NCBI RefSeq assembly: GCF_050271975.1 | Contig: NZ_CP189850.1 | Location: 1,488,001 to 1,552,000 of the forward strand | Source of the DNA: Litorimonas sp947503715 | GTDB taxonomy: Bacteria; Pseudomonadota; Alphaproteobacteria; Caulobacterales; Maricaulaceae | Length of the DNA: 64,000 nucleotides | Direction of reading: 5' to 3' | In this document: positions 52,510 to 61,448 of the stretch, piece after piece | Layout: each line of letters starts with the position of its first letter | Numbering within the stretch: position 1 is the stretch's first letter | Notes under the pieces: model-generated | Database searches by the model: none | Told to the model about the DNA's origin: nothing | Seen by the model: only the letters and a program-made list of their open reading frames with translations | Position numbers and translations under genes: made by a program

Positions 52510-54564
52510 ATGGCAGAACCATCAGTCGTAACAGGCCCGCCGCCGGGAGAAAAACAATTTTTCGGTCATCCGCGCGGCCTCGTTATCTGCTTCCTGACCG
52601 AAATGTGGGAGCGATATTCCTATTACGGTATGCGTGGATTACTCCTGCTCTATCTCGTGCAACATTTCCTGTTCACAGATGGTGAAGCCAACTTCATCTA
52701 TGGTGGTTACATCGCTCTAGTTTACATCATGTCGATGATCGGCGGGGTGTTATCGGATAAATATCTTGGGCAAAGAAAGGCCGTGACTTTCGGCGCTATC
52801 TTACTCGTCGCGGGCCATTTCGGTATGGCGTTTGAGGGTTCCGGTTCGGAAGAGACGCTGAGCTTCAATGGCGGGGACTATGTGATTGAGGATGTTGGCC
52901 GCGATGACCGTCGGCAGTTATTCCTCGACTATGAAGGCGAAACCCGTCGTCTTGTTTTTGATAGCACGCAATTCGCTCAGATGGAAGATGACCGCTATTC
53001 GCCAATCGGCGATGACGGCCAGGGTGATTATATCATTGAGCGTCAGAGACGCGGTCTTGTTCAAAATATCTGCGGTCTAGTGGGTCTTGGATGCGCTGGC
53101 GCTGAAAATTCAACGACGCTTGTTTTGAACGGAACCCGTTTCGAGGTAACATCAGAAACAGCGAACGCGGATAAAGAGCCTGTTTTGACACTGGCTGATG
53201 GTCGAACGCTTACAGAAAAGTCTGAAACTGACATTCTCGTTCTGGCGACTGCTACGACGGATAAAGTGCCTGATTTATCGAATGTCATAGCGACCGCCGC
53301 TGATGGTAATTATTCAACCTCAATTGAGAAACAGGCGCTCTATGTGAACATTCTGTTCTTCTCGTTGGCGCTTATTATTGCCGGAGTTGGCTTTCTTAAG
53401 CCGAATATTTCAACGATTGTTGGTGACTTATATCCTAAAGGCGATCCGCGCCGTGACGGTGGCTTCACGCTTTTTTACATGGGCATTAATTTGGGTAGTT
53501 TCCTCGCGACGTGGACGTGCGGCATTTTAGGTATCCTCTATGGTTGGGCGTGGGGTTTCGGTCTTGCGGGTGTTGGTATGCTGCTTGGCTTGCTCGTTTT
53601 CCATTTTGGCCAAAAGTGGCTGGACGGTGTTGCGAATCCGCCTTCTGTTGCAAAACTGAAAGAGAAAGCCTTTGGCCCGGTTAATATAGAATGGGCGTGT
53701 TATCTTTCTGCCGTCGGTATTGTTGTGCTTTGTATGGGGCTTCTGAAGCATGCGGAAGTCATTGGTCCGATTGCTGCAACTTTTGGTGTGCTTGTCTTTA
53801 TCGGTTTCATCGTAATGTCCTTCACGCAGTTGCAGGGTAAGGCGCGAAAACGCATGTGGGCAGCGCTTTATTTTGCTGTGGCACAAATACCGTTCTGGTC
53901 TTTGTTTGAACAGGCGGGTTCATCTTTGACGCTTGTGACGAGTCGTTTGGTTGATACGACCATCTTCGGGTGGGATGTGCCGACTCCTGTTTTTCAATCG
54001 CTGAATGCAGGCTTTATATTTATCTTTGCTCCTTTTATCGCGATGATGTGGGTGGGGCTGGCCAAGCGAAAATGGGAACCTTCTACGCCCGTGAAATTCG
54101 CCCTCGGCGTATTTGGTGCCGGCCTTGGTTACCTGGTTCTTGTTGCGGGTATGAGTTCGGTTGGTCCAGCGGCCCTAACGCCCGTATTCTTTATCTTCGC
54201 AATCTACTGGGTGCATACTATGGCCGAACTCATGCTCTCGCCTGTGGGTTTGTCCGCGATGACCAAGCTAGCTCCAGCGCGGATGGTCGGTCTCTTCATG
54301 GCGGCCTGGTTTGTTTACTCCGGTTTGGGCAATGCGCTCTCGGGCGTAATCGCAGCTGCCGCTGGCGCCGAAACGGTCGGGGGACAAATTGTGGACGTCG
54401 CGGGTGCGAAGAAAAACTATATCCAAGTCTTTTCTTCAATCGGCTATATCGGCATGGGAATTGGGTTTGTAATGCTTCTCATCGCGCCGATTATCCGTCG
54501 CTGGATGGAAGAAGACGATGCTGACGTTGTAATGGTTGAGGATACGCTTGAGGGTAAAGTGTAA
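52510..54564 (+). CDS. POT/PTR2 family proton-dependent peptide transporter with large insertion
   Basis: The ATG at 52510 follows AAAGGGGA; the longer frame from 52393 is not supported. The 684-residue product carries the POT signature (LTEMWERYSYYGMRGLLLLY near residue 30) and KPNISTIVGDLYP, with about 12-14 helices. Between the third and fourth helix, about residues 115-275, is a hydrophilic segment (FNGGDYVIEDVGRDDRRQLF, NSTTLVLNGTRFEVTSETA) where most family members have a short loop. It would import di- or tripeptides with protons. The gene is divergent from a TonB receptor and ends at a strong terminator. Confidence 0.93.
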   Translation: MAEPSVVTGPPPGEKQFFGHPRGLVICFLTEMWERYSYYGMRGLLLLYLVQHFLFTDGEANFIYGGYIALVYIMSMIGGVLSDKYLGQRKAVTFGAILLVAGHFGMAFEGSGSEETLSFNGGDYVIEDVGRDDRRQLFLDYEGETRRLVFDSTQFAQMEDDRYSPIGDDGQGDYIIERQRRGLVQNICGLVGLGCAGAENSTTLVLNGTRFEVTSETANADKEPVLTLADGRTLTEKSETDILVLATATTDKVPDLSNVIATAADGNYSTSIEKQALYVNILFFSLALIIAGVGFLKPNISTIVGDLYPKGDPRRDGGFTLFYMGINLGSFLATWTCGILGILYGWAWGFGLAGVGMLLGLLVFHFGQKWLDGVANPPSVAKLKEKAFGPVNIEWACYLSAVGIVVLCMGLLKHAEVIGPIAATFGVLVFIGFIVMSFTQLQGKARKRMWAALYFAVAQIPFWSLFEQAGSSLTLVTSRLVDTTIFGWDVPTPVFQSLNAGFIFIFAPFIAMMWVGLAKRKWEPSTPVKFALGVFGAGLGYLVLVAGMSSVGPAALTPVFFIFAIYWVHTMAELMLSPVGLSAMTKLAPARMVGLFMAAWFVYSGLGNALSGVIAAAAGAETVGGQIVDVAGAKKNYIQVFSSIGYIGMGIGFVMLLIAPIIRRWMEEDDADVVMVEDTLEGKV

Positions 54565-54581
54565 GTCATGCCTATTTCCGA

Positions 54582-54618
54582 AATAAAAAGCCCGCTCAGT
54601 TGAGCGGGCTTTTTATTT
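54582..54618. terminator. bidirectional rho-independent terminator
   Basis: AGCCCGCTCA (54589-54598), two bases and TGAGCGGGCT (54601-54610), with A-rich sequence before and T-rich sequence after. It serves the peptide transporter gene on the plus strand and the DUF937 gene on the minus strand. Confidence 0.9.
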
Positions 54619-54658
54619 GGCGTGTTGCGGGAGTTTCGCCCCGCTATTGCTCCGCGAC

Positions 54659-55342
54659 CTAGCGGTTCATCATCATGCCGAGGATATCATCCATCGAATT
54701 GCCGTCACCGTCAGCATCGAGCATTTTGCCGAGCATGCCGAGGCCGCCTTGGTGGGCTTGTGCCGCTTGCTGTTGCTGTTGCTGACGCTTTGCGCCGCCG
54801 CCGAGTATTCCGCTCAACATACCGCCGAGGCCGCTCTTGGCTTGTCCGCCACCCATCAGTTGTTGCACGGCCATTTGGGCGAGGGCGCCTTTAAAGCCTG
54901 CGCCCGGGCTTGTGCTGCCGGATTGTTTGCCGAGGCTGCCCATCGCCATCATGGCCACCATGGGCAACATCTTCTTGAGAATGTCGGGCGAGACGCCGGA
55001 CTGCTCCGACGCGCGGCCCGCCACGGCGCGGCTGACTTCTTTGGACCCGAAAAGATGTCCGAGGATACCATTGCCTTCATTGACGGCGGACTCGCTGGCA
55101 AGCTGCGCCGGATTGTCGAGATATTGACTGTGATTGCCGCTCTGAACGGCGTTCAACAGACCGGCCAAGCCTTGCGGTGTCGACGCATTTTGTTTCATGC
55201 CGGAAGAGATCGCAGGCAGGAGAGCGGCCAGCGCATTCTGACTCTGGCTCGCATCCAGTCCAAATTGTTGACCCAGCTGTTGCGGCGCTTGTCCGCCCGC
55301 AGAGCTCATAATCATATCCATCAAGTTCATACCCATCGCCAT
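54659..55342 (-). CDS. DUF937 family protein
   Basis: A 227-residue protein rich in Gln, Gly, Ala and Met. Family features are LGQQFGLDASQSQNALAALL near the N-terminus and ILGHLFGSKEVSRAVAGRAS, with VSPDILKKMLPMVAMMAMG. A low-complexity Gln tract (KRQQQQQQQAAQAHQGG) lies near residue 185, and the C-terminal DADGDGNSMDDILGMM resembles a calcium-binding EF-hand-like loop. The function of DUF937 is not known. It is one gene between the transporter's terminator and a 128-bp gap. Confidence 0.9.
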   Translation of the reverse strand: MAMGMNLMDMIMSSAGGQAPQQLGQQFGLDASQSQNALAALLPAISSGMKQNASTPQGLAGLLNAVQSGNHSQYLDNPAQLASESAVNEGNGILGHLFGSKEVSRAVAGRASEQSGVSPDILKKMLPMVAMMAMGSLGKQSGSTSPGAGFKGALAQMAVQQLMGGGQAKSGLGGMLSGILGGGAKRQQQQQQAAQAHQGGLGMLGKMLDADGDGNSMDDILGMMMNR

Positions 55343-55470
55343 ACTCCTTCGGTTAGGTTTACTTCCACTATGTAGGAAAGATGAGGCGAGGGCGAGTAAG
55401 TTTTATTGAAGTTAAGAAACGGGTTTAGGTGGGGTTCATAAAGTCACCCCAATTAAACAAGACCAAAATC

Positions 55471-55878
55471 TCAGAGAACGGCCAAATAGGGCTCATAAAG
55501 TGCTAGAGTATTTGCTGTCATGAACCACATAAGTAATGTCAGACCACCAAAAACGAGGATTGTTTTCGTCCATGAATAAGGGCGTTCAAGACTGGCTGTT
55601 AAAATAGCGACGAGCAAAAGAACCCAAGCCAGAGAGATAATCTGTTTCAGCGTTGTTGGCGCGTGCCATCCCGCATAAGTCGCATCCAGCGTAAAGGACA
55701 TCGGCTTTTGTTCAAAATCGGAATGCGTCGTTGCTAATATCCAGAGGGGGAAAACAAGTGCGCGTTCAATGAGAATCGGGAGCAATATCAGCCCGAAATC
55801 TGTGGGACGAATTTGCCACCAGCGAAGGTATGTTGAACGCTTAAACCGCACTCCCGCCAACTGTGAGATTCTCAACAT
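55471..55878 (-). CDS. hypothetical membrane protein, overlapping tldD (about 135 aa)
   Basis: The product from the ATG at 55878 has three to four hydrophobic helices: residues 30-48, 75-98 and 105-130. It overlaps the end of tldD by 38 bp; a GTG at 55851 would cut this to 11 bp, and an ATG at 55899 would lengthen the protein by seven residues. The overlap suggests co-translation with tldD. The family is not recognised. Confidence 0.6.
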   Translation of the reverse strand: MLRISQLAGVRFKRSTYLRWWQIRPTDFGLILLPILIERALVFPLWILATTHSDFEQKPMSFTLDATYAGWHAPTTLKQIISLAWVLLLVAILTASLERPYSWTKTILVFGGLTLLMWFMTANTLALYEPYLAVL

Positions 55879-57256
55879 AAAGACTTGGCTGTCCAACACC
55901 TACGGGGACGCCCTGTCCGGCTTTGCCGCAGACGCCGATGCCGGGGTCGAGTTCCATATCATTCCCGATATGGCGGATCTGGGTGAGGACTGTCGGGCCG
56001 TCTCCGATCAGTGTGACGCCTTTTAACGGTTCACCGACTTTTCCATTTCTGACGCGGTAAGCTTCGGTACATTGAAAGACAAACTTGCCGTTCGTAATGT
56101 CGACTTGTCCGCCGCCGAAATTCGTGGCGTAGATACCATCATCGAGTTCCGCCAGCATTTCGCCGGGATCGCGGTCTCCGCCCAGCATAAATGTATTGGT
56201 CATGCGCGGCATGATGGAATGGGCGAAGCTCTCGCGGCGGCCATTGCCCGTCGGTTCGACGTCCATCAGGCGCGCGTTTTGGCGATCCTGCATAAACCCG
56301 ACGAGGATGCCGTCCTCGATCAGGGTCGTCTGCCCAGTCGGTGTGCCCTCATCATCTATCGTTAGCGATCCGCGCCGTCCGGCGAGGGAGCCGTCATCGA
56401 CGACCGTCACGCCGGGGGAGGCGACGCGTTCGCCCAACATTCCTGCGAAAGCCGAGGTTCCTTTGCGGATGAAGTCGCCCTCCAATCCGTGGCCCATGGC
56501 TTCGTGAAGGAGGACGCCCGGCCAGCCTGGGCCAAGCACGACATCCATTTGTCCGGCAGGGGCGGGGACAGCTTCGAGATTGACCTTCGCGCTGCGTAAG
56601 GCTTCTTTCGCGAGAGGTTTCCAGAATTCAGGGTCGATATATCCATCATAGGATTCGCGCCCGCCGGCACCAGCAAAGCCTGTTTCGCGACGACCATCTT
56701 TTTCCGCCGTAATCATAATGTTCAACCGGACGAGGGGACGGATGTCATTATACCGCTCGCCGCCCGCGCGCAGGATGGAGACGGCGCGGCGATTGGCGCT
56801 CATACTGGCCGTGACCTGCACGACTTGCGGGTCGAGCGCACGGCAATAGGCGTCGATTTCCTGTAACAGTTCGACCTTCACGCCAAATCCGGGCGCGGCA
56901 ACGGGGTCTATATCGGGATAGAGTGTCGTATTCGTCCGACGCGGGGGCAAGGACGGTGAGCCGTTATGGCCCTGTTTGGCAAGGGAGACGGCATCTGCGG
57001 CGCGGGACAGCGCACCCGGAGACAGTTCGGTCGATTGCGCGAAGCCGGAGGTCTCGCCCGCGACGCAGCGTAGGCCAAAGCCACGCGACGTATCGAAACT
57101 CGCGGTCTTTAGCCGTCCATCATCAAAGGTCAGCGACTCACTCGCGGAGCGTTCAATAAACAGCTCCCCGTCATCCGCGCCGTGCAGGGCCCTGTCGAGC
57201 AAGGTCTGCGCCGTTCCGGCATCAAGATCGCTATCATCAAATACAAAATCAGTCAT
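55841..57256 (-). CDS. tldD: metalloprotease TldD
   Basis: TldD works with TldE/PmbA to process small peptides (microcin B17 maturation, CcdA degradation). The 471-residue product has the conserved metal motif in LLHEAMGHGLEGDFIRKGTS, the family N-terminal half (DDGELFIERSASESLTFDDG, RGFGLRCVAGETSGFAQST) and C-terminal CGKAGQGVPVGVGQPSLYVE. I use the ATG at 57256 (MTDFVF); the frame is open to a TTG at 57283. PmbA is not in this window. Confidence 0.95.
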   Translation of the reverse strand: MTDFVFDDSDLDAGTAQTLLDRALHGADDGELFIERSASESLTFDDGRLKTASFDTSRGFGLRCVAGETSGFAQSTELSPGALSRAADAVSLAKQGHNGSPSLPPRRTNTTLYPDIDPVAAPGFGVKVELLQEIDAYCRALDPQVVQVTASMSANRRAVSILRAGGERYNDIRPLVRLNIMITAEKDGRRETGFAGAGGRESYDGYIDPEFWKPLAKEALRSAKVNLEAVPAPAGQMDVVLGPGWPGVLLHEAMGHGLEGDFIRKGTSAFAGMLGERVASPGVTVVDDGSLAGRRGSLTIDDEGTPTGQTTLIEDGILVGFMQDRQNARLMDVEPTGNGRRESFAHSIMPRMTNTFMLGGDRDPGEMLAELDDGIYATNFGGGQVDITNGKFVFQCTEAYRVRNGKVGEPLKGVTLIGDGPTVLTQIRHIGNDMELDPGIGVCGKAGQGVPVGVGQPSLYVENLTVGGSAV

Positions 57257-57475
57257 GAGGGGGTTGTGACGCCATTTTCGCAAAAGGAAACATGAAATTC
57301 CCGTGAGGATTCACCGTTATAAGGCTTTATCTAACGGGTCTGCCGTTATAGACACCGTCTGAAATGCGACAATTGGCGCTGGACTCCCTTCGGGACTTTT
57401 TTGCATCTGCCGCATATATGAATGAGACACCGCCTGAATCAGGTCGATCCGGTCGGTAAATTCCAAGAGGGACCC

Positions 57476-58354
57476 ATGCGTTCTAAGAATACAATTCTCG
57501 CCCTTGTTGTGGCGCTCGTTCTGGCCGTTGCCAGCTATGTCATCCTCGCCTTTGTCGGCCTGAGCGGTGAACGCGGTGAAGGTATGGCCGTCAGGGGTGG
57601 GTTTTACCTGCAAGAGGCGGCGACGCCTGTCATGGAAGACCTTACAACAGTTTATAATCTCGTGACTTATATCATCGCGGGTATCGTGGCATTCGTTCTC
57701 GGTCTGATGGCTTACATCATGATCCGCTATCGTGAGAAAGCGAACCCGGTTCCCTCCAAGACGTCACATAATACATTGATCGAGGTTGTCTGGACTATCG
57801 TACCGGTTCTCATTCTCCTCGTGATTGCTGTGCCGTCAATGCAGTTGCTTTATTTCCAAGACCGTATTCCGGAAACTGAAGTTACAGTCAAAGCCGTTGG
57901 TAACACGTGGAACTGGGAATATTCCTATCCGGACCACGAAGATGTCGACAGTTTTGTGTCAAACCCATTGGACAAGACGCAATCAACGGATGCGGGTAAG
58001 CCTTACCTCTTCGCGACGGATGCGGCGCTGGTCGTGCCGGTGAACACGAAGGTCAAGGTCCTCGTGACATCCGTCAATAATATGCATAGCTGGACCGTGC
58101 CAAGCTTCGGTATCAAAATGGATGCCGTGCCCGGAATTATCAACGAAACATGGTTCGAGGTTTACGAAGAAGGTACCTATTACGGTCAGTGTTCCGAGAT
58201 CTGCGGCATCAAACATTACTACATGCCAATCGAAGTCGAAGTCGTCTCCAAAGAAGCCTATGCGGCCTGGATCGCAAATGGCGGCTCTTTCGACGGGTCA
58301 GTGGCTGAAAACAATAATATGACCGGCGTTCAAACCGCCGCGGCACCAAAATAG
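57476..58354 (+). CDS. ctaC: cytochrome c oxidase subunit II
   Basis: The ATG at 57476 has AGAGGG upstream; the frame from 57422 is longer without support. The 292-residue product has an N-terminal signal/anchor and two membrane helices, then the CuA domain: Cys, Cys, His and Met ligands in YGQCSEICGIKHYYMPIEVE, with the upstream His in NNMHSWTVPSFGIK. It receives electrons from cytochrome c. The usual CSELCG reads CSEICG here. It heads the cytochrome oxidase operon, 22 bp before ctaD. Confidence 0.96.
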   Translation: MRSKNTILALVVALVLAVASYVILAFVGLSGERGEGMAVRGGFYLQEAATPVMEDLTTVYNLVTYIIAGIVAFVLGLMAYIMIRYREKANPVPSKTSHNTLIEVVWTIVPVLILLVIAVPSMQLLYFQDRIPETEVTVKAVGNTWNWEYSYPDHEDVDSFVSNPLDKTQSTDAGKPYLFATDAALVVPVNTKVKVLVTSVNNMHSWTVPSFGIKMDAVPGIINETWFEVYEEGTYYGQCSEICGIKHYYMPIEVEVVSKEAYAAWIANGGSFDGSVAENNNMTGVQTAAAPK

Positions 58355-58376
58355 AATTTAGAAGGAAGAACACGAC

Positions 58377-60014
58377 ATGGTTGCTATTCCCGAAAGTGAA
58401 GTCCCCGCAGAAGGTGGCTATGATGATGACGGTAAGCCCGGATTCTTTGCGCGTTGGTTCTATTCAACCAACCATAAAGATATCGGGACGCTCTACCTGA
58501 TCTTCGGTATCATCTCCGGCCTGATCGGCGGGTTCCTGTCCTTTATGATGCGGATGGAGCTGGCAGAGCCGGGCATTCAGTTCTTCACGAACGAGCATCA
58601 ATATCTGGTCTATGTCTCCATGCATGGTCTCATCATGATCTTCTTCATGGTCATGCCCGCGCTGATTGGGGGTTTTGGTAACTGGTTTGTCCCGATCATG
58701 GTCGGTGCGCCGGATATGGCCTTCCCACGTATGAATAACCTGTCTTTCTGGCTTCTGCCAACGGCGCTTATCTGCCTTCTCATCAGTTTTGTGGTGCCCG
58801 GCAATGCCAACGGGAATGGATTCGGGGGCAGTTGGGTGATGTATCCCCCCTTGAGTACCACCGGGCATCCCGGCCCGGCCTTTGACTTTATCATTATTGG
58901 TCTCTTGGCGGCGGGTTTCTCGTCCATCTTTGGTGCGATTAACTTCATCACGACCATTCTGAACATGCGTGCCCCCGGCATGACGATGCATAAAATGCCA
59001 TTATTTGCTTGGGCTGTTCTCGTGACGGCATTCCTGCTTTTGCTAGCTCTGCCGGTTCTCGCAGCGGCGCTCTTCATGCTCTTCACTGACCGGATTGCCG
59101 GCGGTACGGGGTTCTTTGATCCGGCCCGTGGTGGTGACCCGCAAATGTTCCAGCATCTGTTCTGGTTCTTCGGCCATCCAGAAGTTTACATCATGATCCT
59201 GCCGGCTTTCGGTATCGTCTCGCACATTGTGTCGACCTTCTCGAAAAAGCCGATCTTCGGTTATCTCGGCATGGCCTATGCGATGGTCGCAATTGGTGTT
59301 GTTGGCTTCGTTGTCTGGGCGCATCACATGTATACGGTTGGTATGGATGTGAACCTGAAGGCCTACTTCCTCGCGGCGACGCTCGTGATTGCGGTGCCGA
59401 CTGGTGTGAAAATCTTCTCATGGCTCGCGACCATGTGGGGCGGGTCTATCCGCTTCACGATTCCGATGCAGTGGGCACTGGCCTTTATCTTCCTCTTCGT
59501 CGTGGGCGGCGTGACAGGTGTGATGCTCGCCAATGCGGGTGTGGATGCTTACCTCCACGATACATATTACGTCGTGGCCCATTTCCATTACGTGCTGTCC
59601 ATGGGTGCCGTCTTCGGTATCTTTGCGGGCTTCTATTACTGGTTCGGTAAAATGTTTGGCGTGATGTATAACAAGTTCCTCGCCGCCGCCCATTTCTGGC
59701 TCTTCTTTATCGGCGTGAACGTGATCTTCTTCCCGCAGCATTTCCTCGGCTTGAACGGAATGCCACGTCGCTATGTCGACTACCCGGAAGAGTTTGCGAT
59801 CTGGAACTCTGTGTCCTCCATGGGTGCGTGGATCACACTCGCCGGTGTCGCCTTCTTCTTCGCGATGTTAATTGAGGCGTTCATCGTCCGTCGCCGTGTG
59901 GGTGACAATTACTGGGGCGAAGGTGCCACAACACTGGAATGGACATTGTCCAGCCCACCACCTTATCACCAATTCAACACGCTCCCGCGTATTGAGGATA
60001 ATGCAGAGCATTAG
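58377..60014 (+). CDS. ctaD: cytochrome c oxidase subunit I
   Basis: The 545-residue catalytic subunit holds heme a, heme a3 and CuB. It has twelve expected membrane helices. Ligand motifs seen include MHGLIMIFFMVMPALIGGFG (heme a His), WFFGHPEVYIMILPAFGIVS with the CuB His-Tyr pair, VWAHHMYTVGMDV, and YYVVAHFHYVLSMGAVFGIF (heme a3/heme a His). K-path and D-path residues are in the usual segments. It is followed by a terminator and a long palindrome before ctaB. Confidence 0.98.
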   Translation: MVAIPESEVPAEGGYDDDGKPGFFARWFYSTNHKDIGTLYLIFGIISGLIGGFLSFMMRMELAEPGIQFFTNEHQYLVYVSMHGLIMIFFMVMPALIGGFGNWFVPIMVGAPDMAFPRMNNLSFWLLPTALICLLISFVVPGNANGNGFGGSWVMYPPLSTTGHPGPAFDFIIIGLLAAGFSSIFGAINFITTILNMRAPGMTMHKMPLFAWAVLVTAFLLLLALPVLAAALFMLFTDRIAGGTGFFDPARGGDPQMFQHLFWFFGHPEVYIMILPAFGIVSHIVSTFSKKPIFGYLGMAYAMVAIGVVGFVVWAHHMYTVGMDVNLKAYFLAATLVIAVPTGVKIFSWLATMWGGSIRFTIPMQWALAFIFLFVVGGVTGVMLANAGVDAYLHDTYYVVAHFHYVLSMGAVFGIFAGFYYWFGKMFGVMYNKFLAAAHFWLFFIGVNVIFFPQHFLGLNGMPRRYVDYPEEFAIWNSVSSMGAWITLAGVAFFFAMLIEAFIVRRRVGDNYWGEGATTLEWTLSSPPPYHQFNTLPRIEDNAEH

Positions 60015-60039
60015 TCTCGCGTTGGATATGAAATTTATG

Positions 60040-60070
60040 AAGCCGTTCCATTTGGAGCGGCTTTTTTTTT
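60040..60070 (+). terminator. rho-independent terminator between ctaD and ctaB
   Basis: AAGCCGTTCCA (60040-60050), two bases and TGGAGCGGCTT (60053-60063) form an 11-bp stem with one G-T pair, then a run of T to 60070. It uncouples ctaCD from ctaB at least in part. Confidence 0.85.
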
Positions 60071-60084
60071 GAATGACATTGGAT

Positions 60085-60215
60085 GTCACACCGTCGCGGC
60101 CCGAAGGGACGCTCGGTGCCCATGCCGTGAGATTTACGTTAAATGCGAAGTCAGGATTGATTCGAGATGTCACGGCATGGGCACCGGGCAATCCTTTTGA
60201 TTGCGACGGTGTGAC
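60085..60215. repeat. 131-bp interrupted palindrome between ctaD and ctaB
   Basis: GTCACACCGTCGC (60085-60097) pairs with GCGACGGTGTGAC (60203-60215), and CGGTGCCCATGCCGTGA (60114-60130) with TCACGGCATGGGCACCG (60170-60186). The segments between the arms (16 bases on each side) do not match. It looks like a REP/BIME-type mobile repeat rather than a gene. Confidence 0.75.
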
Positions 60216-60288
60216 CGCTCATATTTGAACTGCGGCAAATCTTCATCCGCTCTTGTGACTCCCGTCCATTTAGCCGATATGCACCGCG

Positions 60289-61284
60289 ATGAGGTCAGAC
60301 ACACATATCATTCCCGACGCGCCCGTTGGATTGGCGTCAGATGACCTCACGGGTGCGGGGCTGTCCCTTGCGGGGCCGCGTGATTTTTTCCAATTGATGA
60401 AGCCGCGTGTCATGAGCCTCGTCGTCTTCACGGCTGTCATTGGTCTGCTCGTGGCCCCGGGTTCACTTCCGATCTATAATGCCGTCATGGCCATCGTCTG
60501 TATCGCTGTCGGCGCGGGGGCATCCGGTGCGTTGAATATGTGGTATGATGCCGATATCGATGCGCAGATGACACGGACAAAAAAGCGGCCCCTGCCGCGC
60601 GGGATTATGGCACCGCGCACGGCGCTGACATTTGGCCTTTTCCTCTCTGTCGTGTCCGTCTGGATGTTGGGCCTTGCGACCAACTATGTTGCCGCAGGTT
60701 TACTGGCCTTCACGATCTTCTTTTATGTTATCATTTATACGATGTGGCTGAAGCGCCGCACGCCGCAGAACATCGTCATTGGCGGGGCACCCGGTGCGCT
60801 CCCGCCCATGATTGGATATGCCTCTGTGACGGGTTCCGTCACGATCGACAGCACCATACTCTTCCTGATAATCTTTATCTGGACGCCCCCGCATTTCTGG
60901 GCGCTCGCGCTTTATAAGCTAAGCGATTATGGTCGTGTCGGGATTCCGATGATGCCGAATGTGGCGGGACCGAAATCCACGCGGAACCAGATTTTCGGCT
61001 ATTCGATCGTCCTTGCCGCCACCTGCGCAGCACCTGTCGTCACAGGGCTTGGCGGATCAATTTATGCCTTTGGTGCCGCGATCCTCAATGCGGGTTTCCT
61101 CGCGCTGGCCTTTAAAGTTTGGCGGTCTCGCGCGGGCGAGAAAGACGAGGTCCAACCCGAAAGCCTCTACGAAGTGCAAAAGGGCGACCGCGACGCGCGC
61201 AACCTCTTTGCCTACTCAATTATCTACCTCTTTGCGATGTTCGCCCTGATCGGTGCCGATCATCTTCTCACCGGAGCTATCTGA
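60289..61284 (+). CDS. ctaB: protoheme IX farnesyltransferase (heme O synthase)
   Basis: Adds a farnesyl tail to heme b to make heme O, the precursor of heme A for oxidase. The 331-residue membrane protein (about nine helices) is of the UbiA superfamily: the first Asp-rich motif is in NMWYDADIDAQMTRTKKRPL and the second in YKLSDYGRVGIPMMPNVAG. GGAPGALPPMIGYASVTG is the conserved helix between. Its stop overlaps the next gene's start by one base. Confidence 0.96.
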   Translation: MRSDTHIIPDAPVGLASDDLTGAGLSLAGPRDFFQLMKPRVMSLVVFTAVIGLLVAPGSLPIYNAVMAIVCIAVGAGASGALNMWYDADIDAQMTRTKKRPLPRGIMAPRTALTFGLFLSVVSVWMLGLATNYVAAGLLAFTIFFYVIIYTMWLKRRTPQNIVIGGAPGALPPMIGYASVTGSVTIDSTILFLIIFIWTPPHFWALALYKLSDYGRVGIPMMPNVAGPKSTRNQIFGYSIVLAATCAAPVVTGLGGSIYAFGAAILNAGFLALAFKVWRSRAGEKDEVQPESLYEVQKGDRDARNLFAYSIIYLFAMFALIGADHLLTGAI

Positions 61285-61448
61285 TGAAAGAATACCGCGA
61301 CAAGCCGACCAAATTCGCTGAACCGACTGAAGCGGAAGTGAAGGCTAGGACAAAACGTAACATCGCTTTGGCGGCGGGTCTTCTGCTATTTGTCATACTC
61401 GTTTTTGTCACAATGGTTTCACGAGGTGAGTTGCCGAATGCCGTCTAA
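61284..61448 (+). CDS. small CoxF-like oxidase assembly protein (54 aa)
   Basis: A 54-residue protein with a hydrophilic N-terminus (KEYRDKPTKFAEPTEAEVKA) and one membrane helix (about residues 27-44). It lies exactly between ctaB and ctaG, where alphaproteobacteria carry the small coxF gene. The start overlaps the ctaB stop by one base (TGATG) and its stop overlaps the ctaG start. The role in oxidase assembly is inferred from position and build. Confidence 0.75.
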   Translation: MKEYRDKPTKFAEPTEAEVKARTKRNIALAAGLLLFVILVFVTMVSRGELPNAV

